Positions 19,681 to 30,402 of a stretch of DNA of 64,000 nt are shown here, in pieces; position 1 is the stretch's first letter, and each line of letters opens with the position of its first letter. Made by a program: the position numbers and the translations under genes. The stretch comes from Heterobasidion occidentale (Eukaryota; Basidiomycota; Agaricomycetes; Russulales; Bondarzewiaceae): assembly GCA_039111635.1 (NCBI GenBank), contig JBCAQO010000010.1, positions 1,302,001 to 1,366,000 on the forward strand, written 5' to 3'. The notes below the pieces were generated by a model, which was given only the letters and a program-made list of their open reading frames with translations, was not told where the DNA came from and made no database searches.

Positions 19681-20170
19681 TGTATACTGTGGATGAGTTT
19701 CGAGAACAAGGTGAACATCAATAGTGACTCCCGCCACTTATATGCGCCAAGACCCTCCCTAAAGTCGATTAACCATTCGGCCACGATATGGCCGTTGAGG
19801 TCTCGATACGTCCCTTGTGCGTGATGAATCTATCTACATCAGACACAAATATCACAATCCCACAGGTCTTTGATTTGAGACTGATGCATGATGGCGGATG
19901 GTCAGTCACGATGGTTGCGAAGACCTGTGAGAGGTAATGTCGCTTCCCTTAGCCTTTGCACGTGTCGCATGTCGCATTCATCACAAACTCTCATCGCAAA
20001 AGAGGAATAGAAACAACAAAGTGGGCGTCGGGTAGACCTTCACGCTGGACATTGAATATGGCTCCTTTGCTCACACGACACATGTGACACAAGAAAAAGC
20101 ATCAACATACGCGGACGAAAATGCAGCGCACAGTATGAAAAGGGCATGTCCAGGCTCAGAGGGTGTAGCA
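19681..20170. other. Intergenic between DUF6593-like copies A and B
   Basis: About 490 bases holding the promoter of copy A and the 3' flank of copy B. No open frame with motif support. A TATA-like element is annotated separately. Confidence 0.5.
19736..19745 (-). promoter_or_regulatory. TATA-like box of DUF6593-like copy A
   Basis: On the minus strand the sequence reads GCATATAAGTGG, about 55-65 bases upstream of the ATG at 19680, a sensible distance for a fungal TATA box with a short 5' UTR. The inference is from sequence and position alone. Confidence 0.3.
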
Positions 20171-21493
20171 TCACGCATCCAGTCGTTTCACAAGATCCTT
20201 CCCTGACGGCGTCAGCCGCTTCCGCTCGACGATGAGTGCCGAGAGTAAGATCAAATCAAAATGTTCCTGGCCGTCAGGCGTGACCTGAAGGCGGCGAACG
20301 AGATCGTTCCCCTCGCGTCGCAGATCATGCAAGCCAGGGCTCTCATATATGGCCAGAACCGCTCGAGCCTTGGTCACGTCGTTGATCAGAAGGCACTGTA
20401 GCGGGGAAGAAGTTCAATAGGAATCAATAGAGAACAAATCAAGTTCAAAGTATAAAAGTGTTGGTGCACGCACTTTGGAAAGCCTTCCCCTGCAGTCCCA
20501 ATACAGATGAAGGTCGAGGTTCCGCCAATGATATTCGCCCTAAGGAACAGTCAGGATACTTAAGTTTGTTGCTACTAGACGGTAAAAACACGCCTACGTA
20601 CATTGAGATGGCTGCCAGTCCTTGAAAGCACCGAGCTGATGAAAGTTTCGTATTGTCCTATCGTGACCGTGCTCCGTCGCTCCGACAATCCCATCCTGAG
20701 AATATGTTTAGAGGTATCTCTGATATTAGGGGCAAAGGACGTACTCGAATTCACCAACATGCTGGCCATTCTCTGTGGCCCCTTTCCGGACAACGGTGAT
20801 GTAGGAAGTCGGGATGAAGCAATTCATGTGGACAGAAATATGATATTGAGGTCGAGTATCTGCTGCGTCCGGAGGAGGGAGAAGGAGCATCGAGTTGAAG
20901 CTTAGCGATGAAAATGTATAGGTGAGATCTCCCGTCGGCGTCCTGGAAGTGTTATACCTATAGCGATCAACAATCAGTTTTACATGCACCTCTGGATTGG
21001 CTCATGCTGCGACGGTAAATCACGCACCCAGGCGGGGCACCGAATGGCTCGTTTGCTGCGATACCGGGTGCTCGAGGTCTTGAAACGCTGGCCATTGAGC
21101 CCAAAGAAGAATTAGAGCTATGGAAGTTGTTGCCTGATTCCCAAGCCAAGATCACCTCCCTGGAGGGGAGTGTGTGCAGGGGAGAGCGTGCATTGTTTAC
21201 TTCGGTCGGGATGGACTCTTGAAGTTGTGTATCGTCATGTGGAGGTAAATCCCCGACTATGGGAGTCGTCTGCCTCACATTTTCGCCTGATATTGTTACA
21301 CGATCATCCTCTCCTTGTTGTATCCATTCATCTGTGACATAGCTAGGATAGTTTAGGGGTGATAATTCCAGCATTCATGAGGTGACGTAGACGGCTCTCA
21401 CCTCGGAGGTGAAGTGTATGTTGGCAAGTCCGGCTTAGGCGAATTCATGCGATTTGCTCCCACCGCTCTCTGGGTTTTGTTGCATAGAGGCAT
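20171..21493 (-). CDS. DUF6593-like family protein, copy B
   Basis: Start MPLCNKTQRAVGANRMNSPK at 21493 followed by PDLPTYTSPPR and an intron. Exon 2: YVTDEWIQQGEDDRVTISGE, linker, AANEPFGAPPG. Exon 3: YTFSSLSFNSMLLLPPPDAA, RPQYHISVHMNCFIPTSYIT, VVRKGATENGQHVGEFE. Exon 4: MGLSERRSTVTIGQYETFIS. Exon 5: YHWRNLDLHLYWDCRGRLSK. Exon 6: CLLINDVTKARAVLAIYESP and TPDGQEHFDLILLSALIVER, stop at 20171. All borders are GT...AG with matching phases. It resembles copy A over most of its length and shares its exon plan, so the pair is a tandem duplication. The YHWR...LYW...CRG strand and terminal FDLI...IVERKR strand fit DUF6593. The function is unknown. The acidic, variable N-terminal linker suggests an intracellular soluble protein; no signal peptide or membrane segment is seen. 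Confidence 0.68.
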
Positions 21494-21949
21494 CGAAGGG
21501 CTATAGATCGACGAATTTTCTGGGAGCGAAGAGACAACGATCAGATGTACTTATGCGTGGCAGATATAGTACGGGACAGGCATTTCATCGGAGACTCTGA
21601 CCTGTCAAATAGCGCTGCAATCAGTATTTAAGGCGGTGCAGGTCTGTCAATATATTGAGTGTCTTCACTTCTGATACCCGGGATGTGCATTTGACAGGAA
21701 AAGCTGCTATAACGACCCTCGTAATGATTTCACGAATCAAAAGTTAGCAAAGTGTGGTCAAAGGTATATTAGAGCGATCAATTGACGGTAGAGTGACTGA
21801 ACGCCCGAACTCTGGCACTGCGCGCGTCGCGGCAGGTTGCGGCTGAGTTCGAACTCGCCCAGCTGATGTGCCAGAGCTCAGAGCAATCGACGACGAAGAA
21901 CTGGAGGCGCAAGCTGTCTTGTGAGTTCGTTGCCCCTCAATGAGCACTG
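21494..21949. other. Intergenic: promoter of DUF6593-like copy B
   Basis: No supported gene. A TTAAATA-like element on the minus strand lies near 21627-21637. The far end merges into the WD40 relic described next. Confidence 0.4.
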
Positions 21950-22315
21950 ATATCTGCTCTCTTGTTCATCTTGCCCTTCCCCGTAACTCACCGTACATGA
22001 CTCCGACAATCGCCTCCTAGGGCTTGATTCGCAGTCTTGTCCTTGGATACTAAACCATCGATAGGGGTTTTTAGTCCCTCTCAAGAATACGTTTTTGATA
22101 GTGGTCTGTCTGACATGATAGGACATGTTGAGATCGACCCTCGGTGAAAGACAGCTCACGCCGAGGCCGCTCGCACTCTGCGGCAGCATGAGAGTAGAGC
22201 CCCATGCGAGGGATCTCATGCGATTGTTACCCGAAGCGAGCTCGTATTCTGGCACGGGGGATTCAGACTTTGATCGACTGGAACCTCCGCCCTCCGCCGG
22301 TCACCGAATGACCGA
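21950..22315 (-). pseudogene. Decayed fragment of the WD40 gene found at 27035-29301
   Basis: On the minus strand the translation contains GGGRRFQSIKV followed by a stop where the intact gene has Trp (SGGQKLESIKVW), then IPRAR (intact: DPRAR), a frame change, and YELASGNNRMRSLAWGSTL against YELATGNNSVNSLAW in the intact gene. A weaker match continues in the downstream acidic linker (SYGEGQDEQ against SYNEGQIRDDED). The surrounding exons of the intact gene are absent. I read it as a truncated, stop-containing duplicate of the last WD repeat region, not an active gene. Confidence 0.65.
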
Positions 22316-22951
22316 AAGCTGATTGCAAGTCGCGCGCCTGACAGCAAGAAAACTTGGTATTCTTTCTGCATCAACATTCAAAGCAGCATCACAAGACTGA
22401 CCCCTCCTGACAGCCAGAGTTGACCTTGATGTTTTTCTATTCGTTCTAGTCTCATACCATCTCAGATCTTGCCTGAGCAACCTTCAAGGGAGTTCTAGTA
22501 TGCATGTTTCGAAAGTCTAAACCTTGGCTCGTTGGACAAGTAACGACCATCTTCGCGATGTGTTCCATTGAGTCCATAACATCCGTACGTGCGTACCACG
22601 TGTTACCACTGAGATGTTCACCAGCTGGGATAGTGATCCAGAAAGATTCCGACATAGACCATTTTCTACAGTACATATGCAGCTCAGAAAGTGCATCGAC
22701 GAAAACACGACAAAACTGGGAGAAGTCGATAAACAAAGGAGGGTACTACACAGAAGAAGAAAGAAATAACACAAAGGCACAAGCAAGAATAAAGTGGGGG
22801 ACTAAGGAGAAGGATCCGATAGCTATCATGTCTCCGAGTGTCGAACAAGATACCTATGTGTCGTGAACGTGGACGAACCAATCAGAGGATGCAAAGACAT
22901 AACATATATCGACATCTGAATCCCATATCCGCAACGCTTCCACTCGACCAC
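22316..22951. other. Intergenic: EPL1 3' flank
   Basis: About 640 bases. Open frames of about 90-120 codons exist on both strands but carry no motif and overlap each other. The purine-rich stretch at 22730-22800 is probably 3' UTR/flank of EPL1. Confidence 0.45.
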
Positions 22952-23930
22952 CTAGTACCCGTTCCCAGAACCACCAACCGCGGCTTGCTGCTGCTGCAAC
23001 GATGGCGACGTTACGGGCGTCTGCCCTGAGCGAGACGGCGACACCTGAACAGAGACCTGCTGTCCCTGTATCGTTGGCGACCCGCTGTGCAAATGCGGAG
23101 ACAGCGAGTGAGCGATAGACACCGCCGGGCTCGCCCTGCCTTGCGATGGACTGAGATGAGCTTGTCGCCGCACGTCTGGCGACTGGCCCTGAGGTGTCGG
23201 CGCCCACTGCATCTGCCGCGAAGCCGGTAACTTCAGATTCACGCCCATGTTGGCCATGTTGATGTTGCCTATATTCATGTTCATGTTGTGACCGACATTG
23301 ACGCCAAGTGGAAGGTTGTAGTTCGCGCCATTAGGCACGACGTGACCCATATACGTTGCCGGTCGGTTGCCGTTCACCTGTATTGGCAAGTCCTGGCCCG
23401 TGAATGCAGACTTGAGGCTCTGCATCTGCTGAATGCTGAGCGGGCTGTGCTGCATATTCGCGTGCATATAGGCGGAGGTATTGGAGATTGAGGGATTATA
23501 GTTATTTATATAGTAGCCGTTGGGCATATTCATAGCGTGATGCGGGTTGGGAGGTTTGAGCTGCATCGGAGGATTGGGAGGAGTAGGAGTGGGAGGTTCA
23601 GCAGGAGCTTCCTGACCTGAACTGGACGCAGCAGATGCCGGGCGCATCTCCGTGTCGGCGCTATTAGAAGTATGATGCGCCACACCGTTGTGTCCATTGG
23701 CAAGCTGAGTAGGGGTGGTCGGGTGTGGAGATGAAGCTTGCGAATTGGTAACATCGGACGGAAACGGAGCGACAGTTGGAGTAGTGGGAGGACGCATGCC
23801 ACCATTCGATGACAGGCGCACCTGTGGTACGTTCATTGGCGGTTGCATCTTCTTCATCTGCGCCTGCATGGAGATAGGCGTCACGCTGTTCTGTGACATG
23901 GAAAGCGCAACGCCCGCCTGATGAGCCTGG

Positions 23931-23962
<32 letters not shown>

Positions 23963-26328
23963 TTGCAAGGCTGCCATCTGGTTGGACTTCGAGGGCGGAA
24001 CCTGACCTCTGTTACGAGGTACTGGTGTGCTGCCCAGCTTGAATGGAACGATTGCCTGAACTCGACCATCGGGCAGAGGAACGTAGAGGGTGGGATCAGT
24101 TGCCAGCCGAGCATGATCCTCAGCGGTGTATAATGTCATCGTTCGCTTGAGAGACCTGTAAAAAGAAGTTGAGAATGACCAAGGGTAAGTACATTTAGGT
24201 CACATACTTGATATCGAAATCGTCAATCAATTCTCGATCTTGCTCGTCCAAACCTTCCGGCCCAACTGGCGGCTCATCATCGGCATCAAATCTCCATCTG
24301 TCGCGGATTCGCCATGAGATTTCTTGAGCTTCTGCGAGCGACTCTTCAGAGTCAGGCGGCGGACGCCCGGGCAGTCGGAAGAGCTCCTCATCATCGTTCG
24401 ATGATATTGGAACACGATAACGTCGATCCACTCGTAAGACGCCGCCGCGTCCACGACGAATCCGAATGGCTCGATACTTTGGAAGAGGAGGGTCATCGTC
24501 TTCTGAGTCATCCTGTCTGGACCGTCTCGGGGCAGACATGTCAGGTGGGATAAACTTCCAGTGACGCTGAGCAAATGAGACCGGCCGTGCTTGGTACGCG
24601 TTCTGTCATGCAAGCAGTTTGAGGTCCAATTTTATAGAAGTCAGAATGTTGAAATACTCACGTCGATGGCATCTTCCCAATGATGATCCCTTTCTCGTGA
24701 ACGAAGTAAATCCCGTTCAATCTCGCTTTGTATTTGAGCCAAACGATCCTTTGGCCTGATGACCGCCTCGACGTGCGACGCCGACGCGAGTTCGCCATTG
24801 TCCCTCTTAAGCTTGAGACGACTGAAGATGATACGCGATGAATTTGAAATAGTACTCAAAAGGGTAATAAGGATACGCACCCTGAGGCTTCAGCCACTTT
24901 CGGTTTCTTCGGCACCCTCTCTTTGTCGTAAAAGAGCTCCTCGTCCTCCTTGATCCCAAGGCTGGGAAACTTCCGCTTGAGATTGACCAAGCTCTCACGT
25001 TTCTCCCATACTGCTCTAGATTGCAACGCTGCCTCTTTCTTGAGTACCTCGCGATTGACGAGATTGTTTGCGAGCTCATAGGCGACAAGGAATTCGGATT
25101 GGAGCCGCATAAGCTTCTCTGACGATGACGCTTGTGAGGCGCGTGTCTTGCGCATCGCCTTGACGTCGCGTCGGCGAAAGCAAATGTACGACTCATTCTT
25201 CACGTCGGACTCGTCGTACTATCGCCGCAAAGGAATGAGCTCCAAGCTGGATCGGATAGGTAAAGCACTCACGTTAAGTATCGGTATAACCCTGTGGCCA
25301 CCCCGCTCTACACGACGCTCCTTCCAGTACGGATACACAACTTTCGCGAAACGGAGCATCTGCGCTGGCTGGGGGATCCATGACGGTACAGAGAAGGTCG
25401 AAAACGTATCCGGACTCAGAGCCGACGCGAACGTGTCCTGGTAGTCGGAGAAGGGTGGAAAAGGTGCGCCTTGCTCAAGACCCTACAACAACGCAATTAG
25501 CGTTCTGTACATAATAGTACGATTCCACGCGCGACATACATGATGGAGGAACTCGGTCTTTTCATGCGTTACTTTCTCAAAAAGACCCATGACAAGCTCA
25601 AACTCATCCTCGGACATTCCAATCGCCTGGGGCACATCCGGTTCTTTTCCTTTCGCCTTGGCACTTCGTTGCGAAGAGCGAGTGCCGGAGCCGGACGCAG
25701 AAAGGGCACCCTGGGCACTGGTACCCTCTCCTCTGGCCTCCTCATTATTCTTGTCTAACCACTCTTTGTCCCGCTCGTCCATGAAATACGTGAACCCGCC
25801 ATTGAGGCCGTCCGCGATCGCCTCCTCGACCGACTCGGATGTCTTGATGTAAGAAAACGGATCCCTCCATCGGTTTGATGGATACAGCTGATCATAGTCG
25901 TCGACAAGACCAGTGCTGTCGGGGATGGGGATGTACGCGGTGTGCGGCTTTTTGTCCTGCGCACGGGTCGGTCGATGGACATGGTGCCGAGATGCCGCAG
26001 ACAGGACGGCTTGCAGATGGTGTTCCTACGAGTGCTGAGTCAGCATTCCGCGGAATGGAATTCCCACGATAGCAGCCAATCAGAGCATGCCACATGGGAG
26101 TCGTTCAACAAGAGTCGCTAGGGGCATGGAGGGACGAAAAACGAGGCTCACGTTGGCATCCTCAGCATCGACACCTGCGGTAGACACGACGCGGGCTTTC
26201 TCCTCATCCTCGTCGAATGCGAGGGGGTCGGCATCGATGTTCTCCTTGATGATCCGTAGGCGGGTCTTGTTTGTGACGCGGTTGCGGTTGCGGAGGGTCG
26301 AGGGGCCTGGGTTGTGGTTTCGGGGCAT
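22952..26328 (-). CDS. EPL1: Enhancer of polycomb-like protein EPL1 (NuA4/Piccolo acetyltransferase subunit)
   Basis: Start MPRNHNPGPSTLRNRNRVTN at 26328; stop TAG at 22952. Eight or so short introns. EPcA domain blocks in order: NKTRLRIIKENIDADPLAFD, HHLQAVLSAASRHHVHRPTR, YIPIPDSTGLVDDYDQLYP, FSYIKTSESVEEAIADGLNG, FTYFMDERDKEWLDKNNEE, MSEDEFELVMGLFEKVTHEK, PPFSDYQDTFASALSPDTF, PQPAQMLRFAKVVYPYWKER, then SYICFRRRDVKAMRKTRASQ (basic Piccolo-contact segment) and a long coil. The C-terminal half is Gln/Pro/Asn-rich with a poly(Gln-Ala) run. In yeast, EPL1 ties the Esa1 acetyltransferase and Yng2 to nucleosomes for H4/H2A acetylation; the same role is expected here. Estimated product is just under 1000 residues. 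Confidence 0.92.
23923..23962 (-). repeat. Hexamer repeat coding (Gln-Ala)n in EPL1
   Basis: About six CCTGAG-type units, read on the minus strand as alternating Gln-Ala (QAQAQAQAQAQA). An in-frame, length-variable coding microsatellite within the disordered C-terminal half. Confidence 0.8.
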
Positions 26329-27034
26329 GTCATGGAGAGCAAGGCGGAGGATAGAAAAAAATAAATTAGGGCGGCGAAGGTGTGTGAAAAGATGCTGGGC
26401 TCGCTGTCGATGGCGGCGACGGCGCTGCGCGGGGACAATGGTTTGGGGCGCCGGAGAATTTTGGCCGAGATCTCGGGCCGAGAACCATGAATTGTAGGCG
26501 ACGCGCTATTTGGCTCGTGTAAACACCTCCCCCTCTGGGCCATTCCTGCGCGTTCTTGTTTCTTTCACCAGAACGATAACAGCCGCGCTTTGGAATTCCG
26601 TATGTTTTCCTGCGCCCACAACGCGGTTCGTGCCACGGCCACACGGCGTCACTTCCTAGCCAAAAGACTTTTTCTCACGAAGCCACAGTCCGTGCTAGTA
26701 CCGCGCTCCGAGCATGCGTTGAACTTCCATAGAATTACAAAATTGAAACAACCACTGACATCCCCCCGTCATCACTAGTGGGGAAGAAACTACCTCTAGC
26801 CCCTGGCGAAGAATCAGGCCCTCACTCATATTCCAGGGATCAACGACATGCTCGCTGATATCAGAAATACAAACTATACATCGGAAAGTACACAAGGTAT
26901 TCGCACATACAGGATCGGCAACCGTCAAGATAATCCGAAACTTACGATGAGTACAAGAATTGTTCTAGGAAGCTGAGCGCGGTGGCTTGAGATCGACATA
27001 ATCCTTCATCGTCAGTATTGTGGCCGACTGAAAC
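26329..27034. other. Intergenic: EPL1 promoter and WD40-gene 3' flank
   Basis: About 700 bases between two minus-strand genes. No conserved coding sequence, RNA gene or repeat was recognised. Confidence 0.5.
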
Positions 27035-29301
27035 TTAGTCGAAACTATCAGAGACAGCTTGACCATACACAGGCAGGACTTTCGGGTCGGCGTCTACTCC
27101 AAAGCGATAAGAGACTAAGGAAAGATGCCAATGCAATTGAGGCTCGCGAATCAGCATAGCAGGTATGAGAGGACATACAGAGAGCGTGGTCGCCGCTGTC
27201 GAAAGCGTACCCAAAGGAGTCTTCGTCATGTTGGGCCCTGGACGACCAGAACCTCTCGTCCTCGTTATCGTCGTCGAAATCACCATCGTCCTCGTCCTCG
27301 TCCTCGTCCTTGTCGTCTTCTTCTTCGTCGTCGTCGTCCATTTCAGCATCCTCGTCATCCCTAATTTGTCCCTCATTGTAACTGCGCGGCTTCGGACTAG
27401 AACGGATGCGTGCGGGCCTATAGTCATGATTGCGGCCGAGACGATCCATGTATTGGCACTCCGTGGCGGCGTAAAGTGTGGAGTGCGAAGCATCCCATGC
27501 GAGGCTGTTCACGCTGTTGTTGCCCGTCGCAAGCTCGTACACAATTGCGCGCGCGCGAGGGTCCCAGACCTTAATGGACTCTAGTTTTTGGCCACCAGAG
27601 ATGACGACTGTCGCCCAGAGTCAATCAAGGAACGTGTAAGCGCAAGTGTTCCCCGTTGAATAATATGAGAAACTCACAGGGAACGCCCTCGACGTGGATA
27701 TATAGAGCAGCATCACAAGGGTCCGACCCGGCACCAGCATTGAATGAAAGACGCGGAAGAGGCTCGCGCACGTCGTACAACCTCACTACGCCATCGTTGC
27801 ATGCAGTCAAGAATGCATTGGGATCTCCTTCGCACACGGAGATACTATTGATTTCCCCTCCATGGCCCAAGTAGCGCGACGTTACCTTTCCACTAGCTTG
27901 TAAATCGATAGTGTGGCACGAAACGCCCCCTCTCTGCGTGCACAACATCTTGGCATCCAACAGCCTCTGCCAGCGCAAGGGGTCCAGCGCCGGGTCTGCA
28001 AATTTGATAGTCAAGGTCGCGTCGGTGCCTGTCGACCGCTCAATATCCTCTGGATCGTCATTCCAGATATCATCGACGGAGATCTTGCCCTTGCCGACGC
28101 GCTTCTTGCCTTTAGGGCCATGATCGGGAAGCGAGTCGACGTCCCAAACTTCAACTCGACCCCTCCCGCCGCGGAGGATCATGGCTCCGTTGTCGATGAG
28201 CGCGAGAGGACCCCCCTTCATTGAGTTAAGCGCATGTTTTGCGAGATGGCCCTTCCTTGAACCATCAATGTCATAAACCCAACTTTTGACCCGATCGCTA
28301 TCCGCAGCGTAGATAATCTTGCGTTGGGTGTCGATCTGGACGTAACGCACCATGTCCGCCAGGCCTGTCTCGATGTCGACTTCATGAGGAAAGTCGTCCA
28401 AATTGTCGTTGAGGACGTAGTACGAGAGAACGGGACGGCGGGTTTTCCAGCCCCCTGCAGCAGAAAGGGTCATACAGGTAGAGTTGTGGGAAAGTGAGAG
28501 ACCAATAGGAGAACAAGTGTTGCTGCTCATGACCGAGCAGCGGCCTTGGTATATCGCTTGAGCGGTTGGTGTAGCCTCAGTCACAATTGAGCCAGGCACG
28601 TCCCGTCTAAAACGTGCGATTGGAGAAGTCTTGTCATGCGGTTTGGGGTTTGAGAATAGGGTTCTCTGATCACACCAGGAAACGCTAGAAAGGAGTATGA
28701 GTGATCAATATCATCATGGCATAGATGTAGTTCATGAGCAAGATCATGCTCACCGGCAGTTTCAGCAGTAAGTGGCCCCGTGTAGCGGGTCATGAGTTGG
28801 ATGGATTCGCGCATAGTCCCTGGAGCTGAAACATGGTCAATGGGGAGGTTTGGGGAGCAGCGAATTCAGTTCCTTGCTTACCTATAGAACCCGCCCCCTT
28901 CGTCTCAGGATCCTCAATAAGGTTGTCCCCAGAGCCATCATGCGCAAAAGAAGGCAAAAAGTCGATCGACTCGTGCTTGCCATAGGCGCACTCAATCATC
29001 TCCTGGAGCAATTTATCGGCCTGCTGGTCAATAGTGTCGAGGTCGCGATTAGATAGGTCCGAATGCGCATTTCTGACAACTGCGCAAGTCGATGCAAGGA
29101 GCTCTTTCAGCACTTCAGACGTTTTTCCACTTTCGTCTTCAAGATCCTCGCGGTCTTCATCTTGGTTTTCATCCTCGACTTCTTCTGGACGCGTTCGTAT
29201 CAGGAAATTTCTACACTTCGTTACTGACGGCGATGAACAAGCACAGCTAGCCAAATAGCATAGATGCTCTTGTCTCCTAGACGACAGTAGAAAATCTCCA
29301 T
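27035..29301 (-). CDS. WD40-repeat protein, unknown function
   Basis: Stop TAA at 27035; the most plausible start is ATG at 29301 (MEIFYCRLGDKS) joined by a short intron to the acidic exon EEVEDENQDEDREDLEDES, but this start is uncertain. Downstream exons read TRYTGPLTAETAGEHDLAHE, IDHSYSFLAFPGVIREPYSQ, then the beta-propeller: SVMSSNTCSPIGLSLSHNST, VQIDTQRKIIYAADSDRVKS, SRYLGHGGEINSISVCEGDP, AFLTACNDGVVRLYDVREPL, SGGQKLESIKVWDPRARAIV, YELATGNNSVNSLAWDASHS. An acidic insert of about 40 Asp/Glu precedes the last exon (LFSYRFGVDADPKVLPVYG). Degenerate WD repeats with the LYDVR and IKVWDPR signatures suggest a scaffold protein of nucleus or cytosol. No specific orthologue is recognised. Confidence 0.75.
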
Positions 29302-29534
29302 GCCGCAGATATCTGCGCCTGCAGATGCCTACTAGGCAGTGTCTTGTAGCATTGGGCGCTGTAGGAGGCGTGGACAGATGTGGACAGCTGGAGTCAGTCT
29401 CGGCTCTACGTCATCGCGTGGTACGTAAATAAACGAGGAGCTATGCGTAATTTGGAACCTGTCGCGTTCTGTCGTCGCGTCTGCCTTTTCTTTCTTCGCG
29501 GAGAGCTTTAGCGCAGTAGCGTCTCACATCCACT
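29302..29534. promoter_or_regulatory. Upstream region of the WD40 gene
   Basis: About 230 bases upstream of the proposed start codon of the minus-strand WD40 gene and before the gene relic. It presumably carries the promoter. No clear TATA box. Confidence 0.3.
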
Positions 29535-29790
29535 ATGCAGTTGTCCACCACCCCCAATCACTTCGCATTAGAAATCACAGCGCTCGCTAGAAGGTTTAAA
29601 CGTCTTTATTCGAACCGACCCTCCTGGCTTTCCAACTCTGCAGCGTGGGGACAATGTCCGGTTTGGCAGCCTCCAGATCATGCTGGAAAAGAACACTTCG
29701 ATTCCATCAGATTCCATCTTGCTTTTTGTCCTCGATGTTCGGCGGAGGCAACTGACTGCTTCTCAAGATATCACTGAACTGTCGATTCCA
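29535..29790 (+). pseudogene. Possible relic of a DUF6593-like gene C-terminus
   Basis: The plus strand reads VWQPPDHAGKEHFDSI and, after a frame change, DSILLFVLDVRRRQLTASQ. This parallels RLEVHPEGQEHFDSILISLL and IVERKRLTPSG of DUF6593-like copy A. The underlying bases CACTTCGA-TC-ATC also match. No upstream domain exons or start are seen, and the match needs a frame change, so this would be a decayed fragment in opposite orientation to the functional copies. The similarity is short and may be coincidental. Confidence 0.35.
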
Positions 29791-30402
29791 AAGAAAAGGA
29801 TGGCATATCAAAACTTGATCGCAATTCCCGCCAAAGTTCTCAGGTTCATTCTGGTGCCTACAAGGCGCGTCAGCGAAGCAAAAATGGCCAACATCTCTTC
29901 ACATACCGTCACTCAGCTATTCATTTTGACCCGACATTTCCCGTGCAAATGCCTGTCCGCAAATGCAATCTGTGCCATCAGTTCGGATCGTGAAGCCATT
30001 GAAATGGCAAGCCGCCTTCGTCTAGCCGACGCGGACGGCAGCACGCGACGGCAGCACGTGCCGAGGATATCCTCGCGTCCTCAAGGGCGCAGTCATATTT
30101 TCTCTTCCCTCTGTTGTCCAAGATTCAAGGTGCCATAGAAAGGCGGTCCGCCGCTTTTTTCATCTCTACAGTTGAAGACATTGGTGTTATACCCTTCTTT
30201 TCGGACTAGGCTAATGAAAAATGTGGAAAGAAAACTCCGCGGTATGTGACATTACTCGCAAGTCTATGCAAGTACATAAACTTTAGCACGGAACAGCATG
30301 GAAATGGCGACGCAGAGAGCTGCGAGGAAAGGAAGAGGAGAAGATCCGGATCGATAGCGATCTACGACATATAAAAAAAGAACTGATGCGGCGATGAAAT
30401 TT
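29791..30402. other. Intergenic: zinc-finger gene 3' flank
   Basis: About 610 bases without a supported gene. A direct repeat (GACGGCAGCACG, twice) lies near 30037-30062. Confidence 0.4.

Noticed and set aside
22504..22866. 120-codon plus-strand frame and overlapping minus-strand frames
   Set aside because: Mutually overlapping, without motif or codon bias; best read as EPL1 3' flank.
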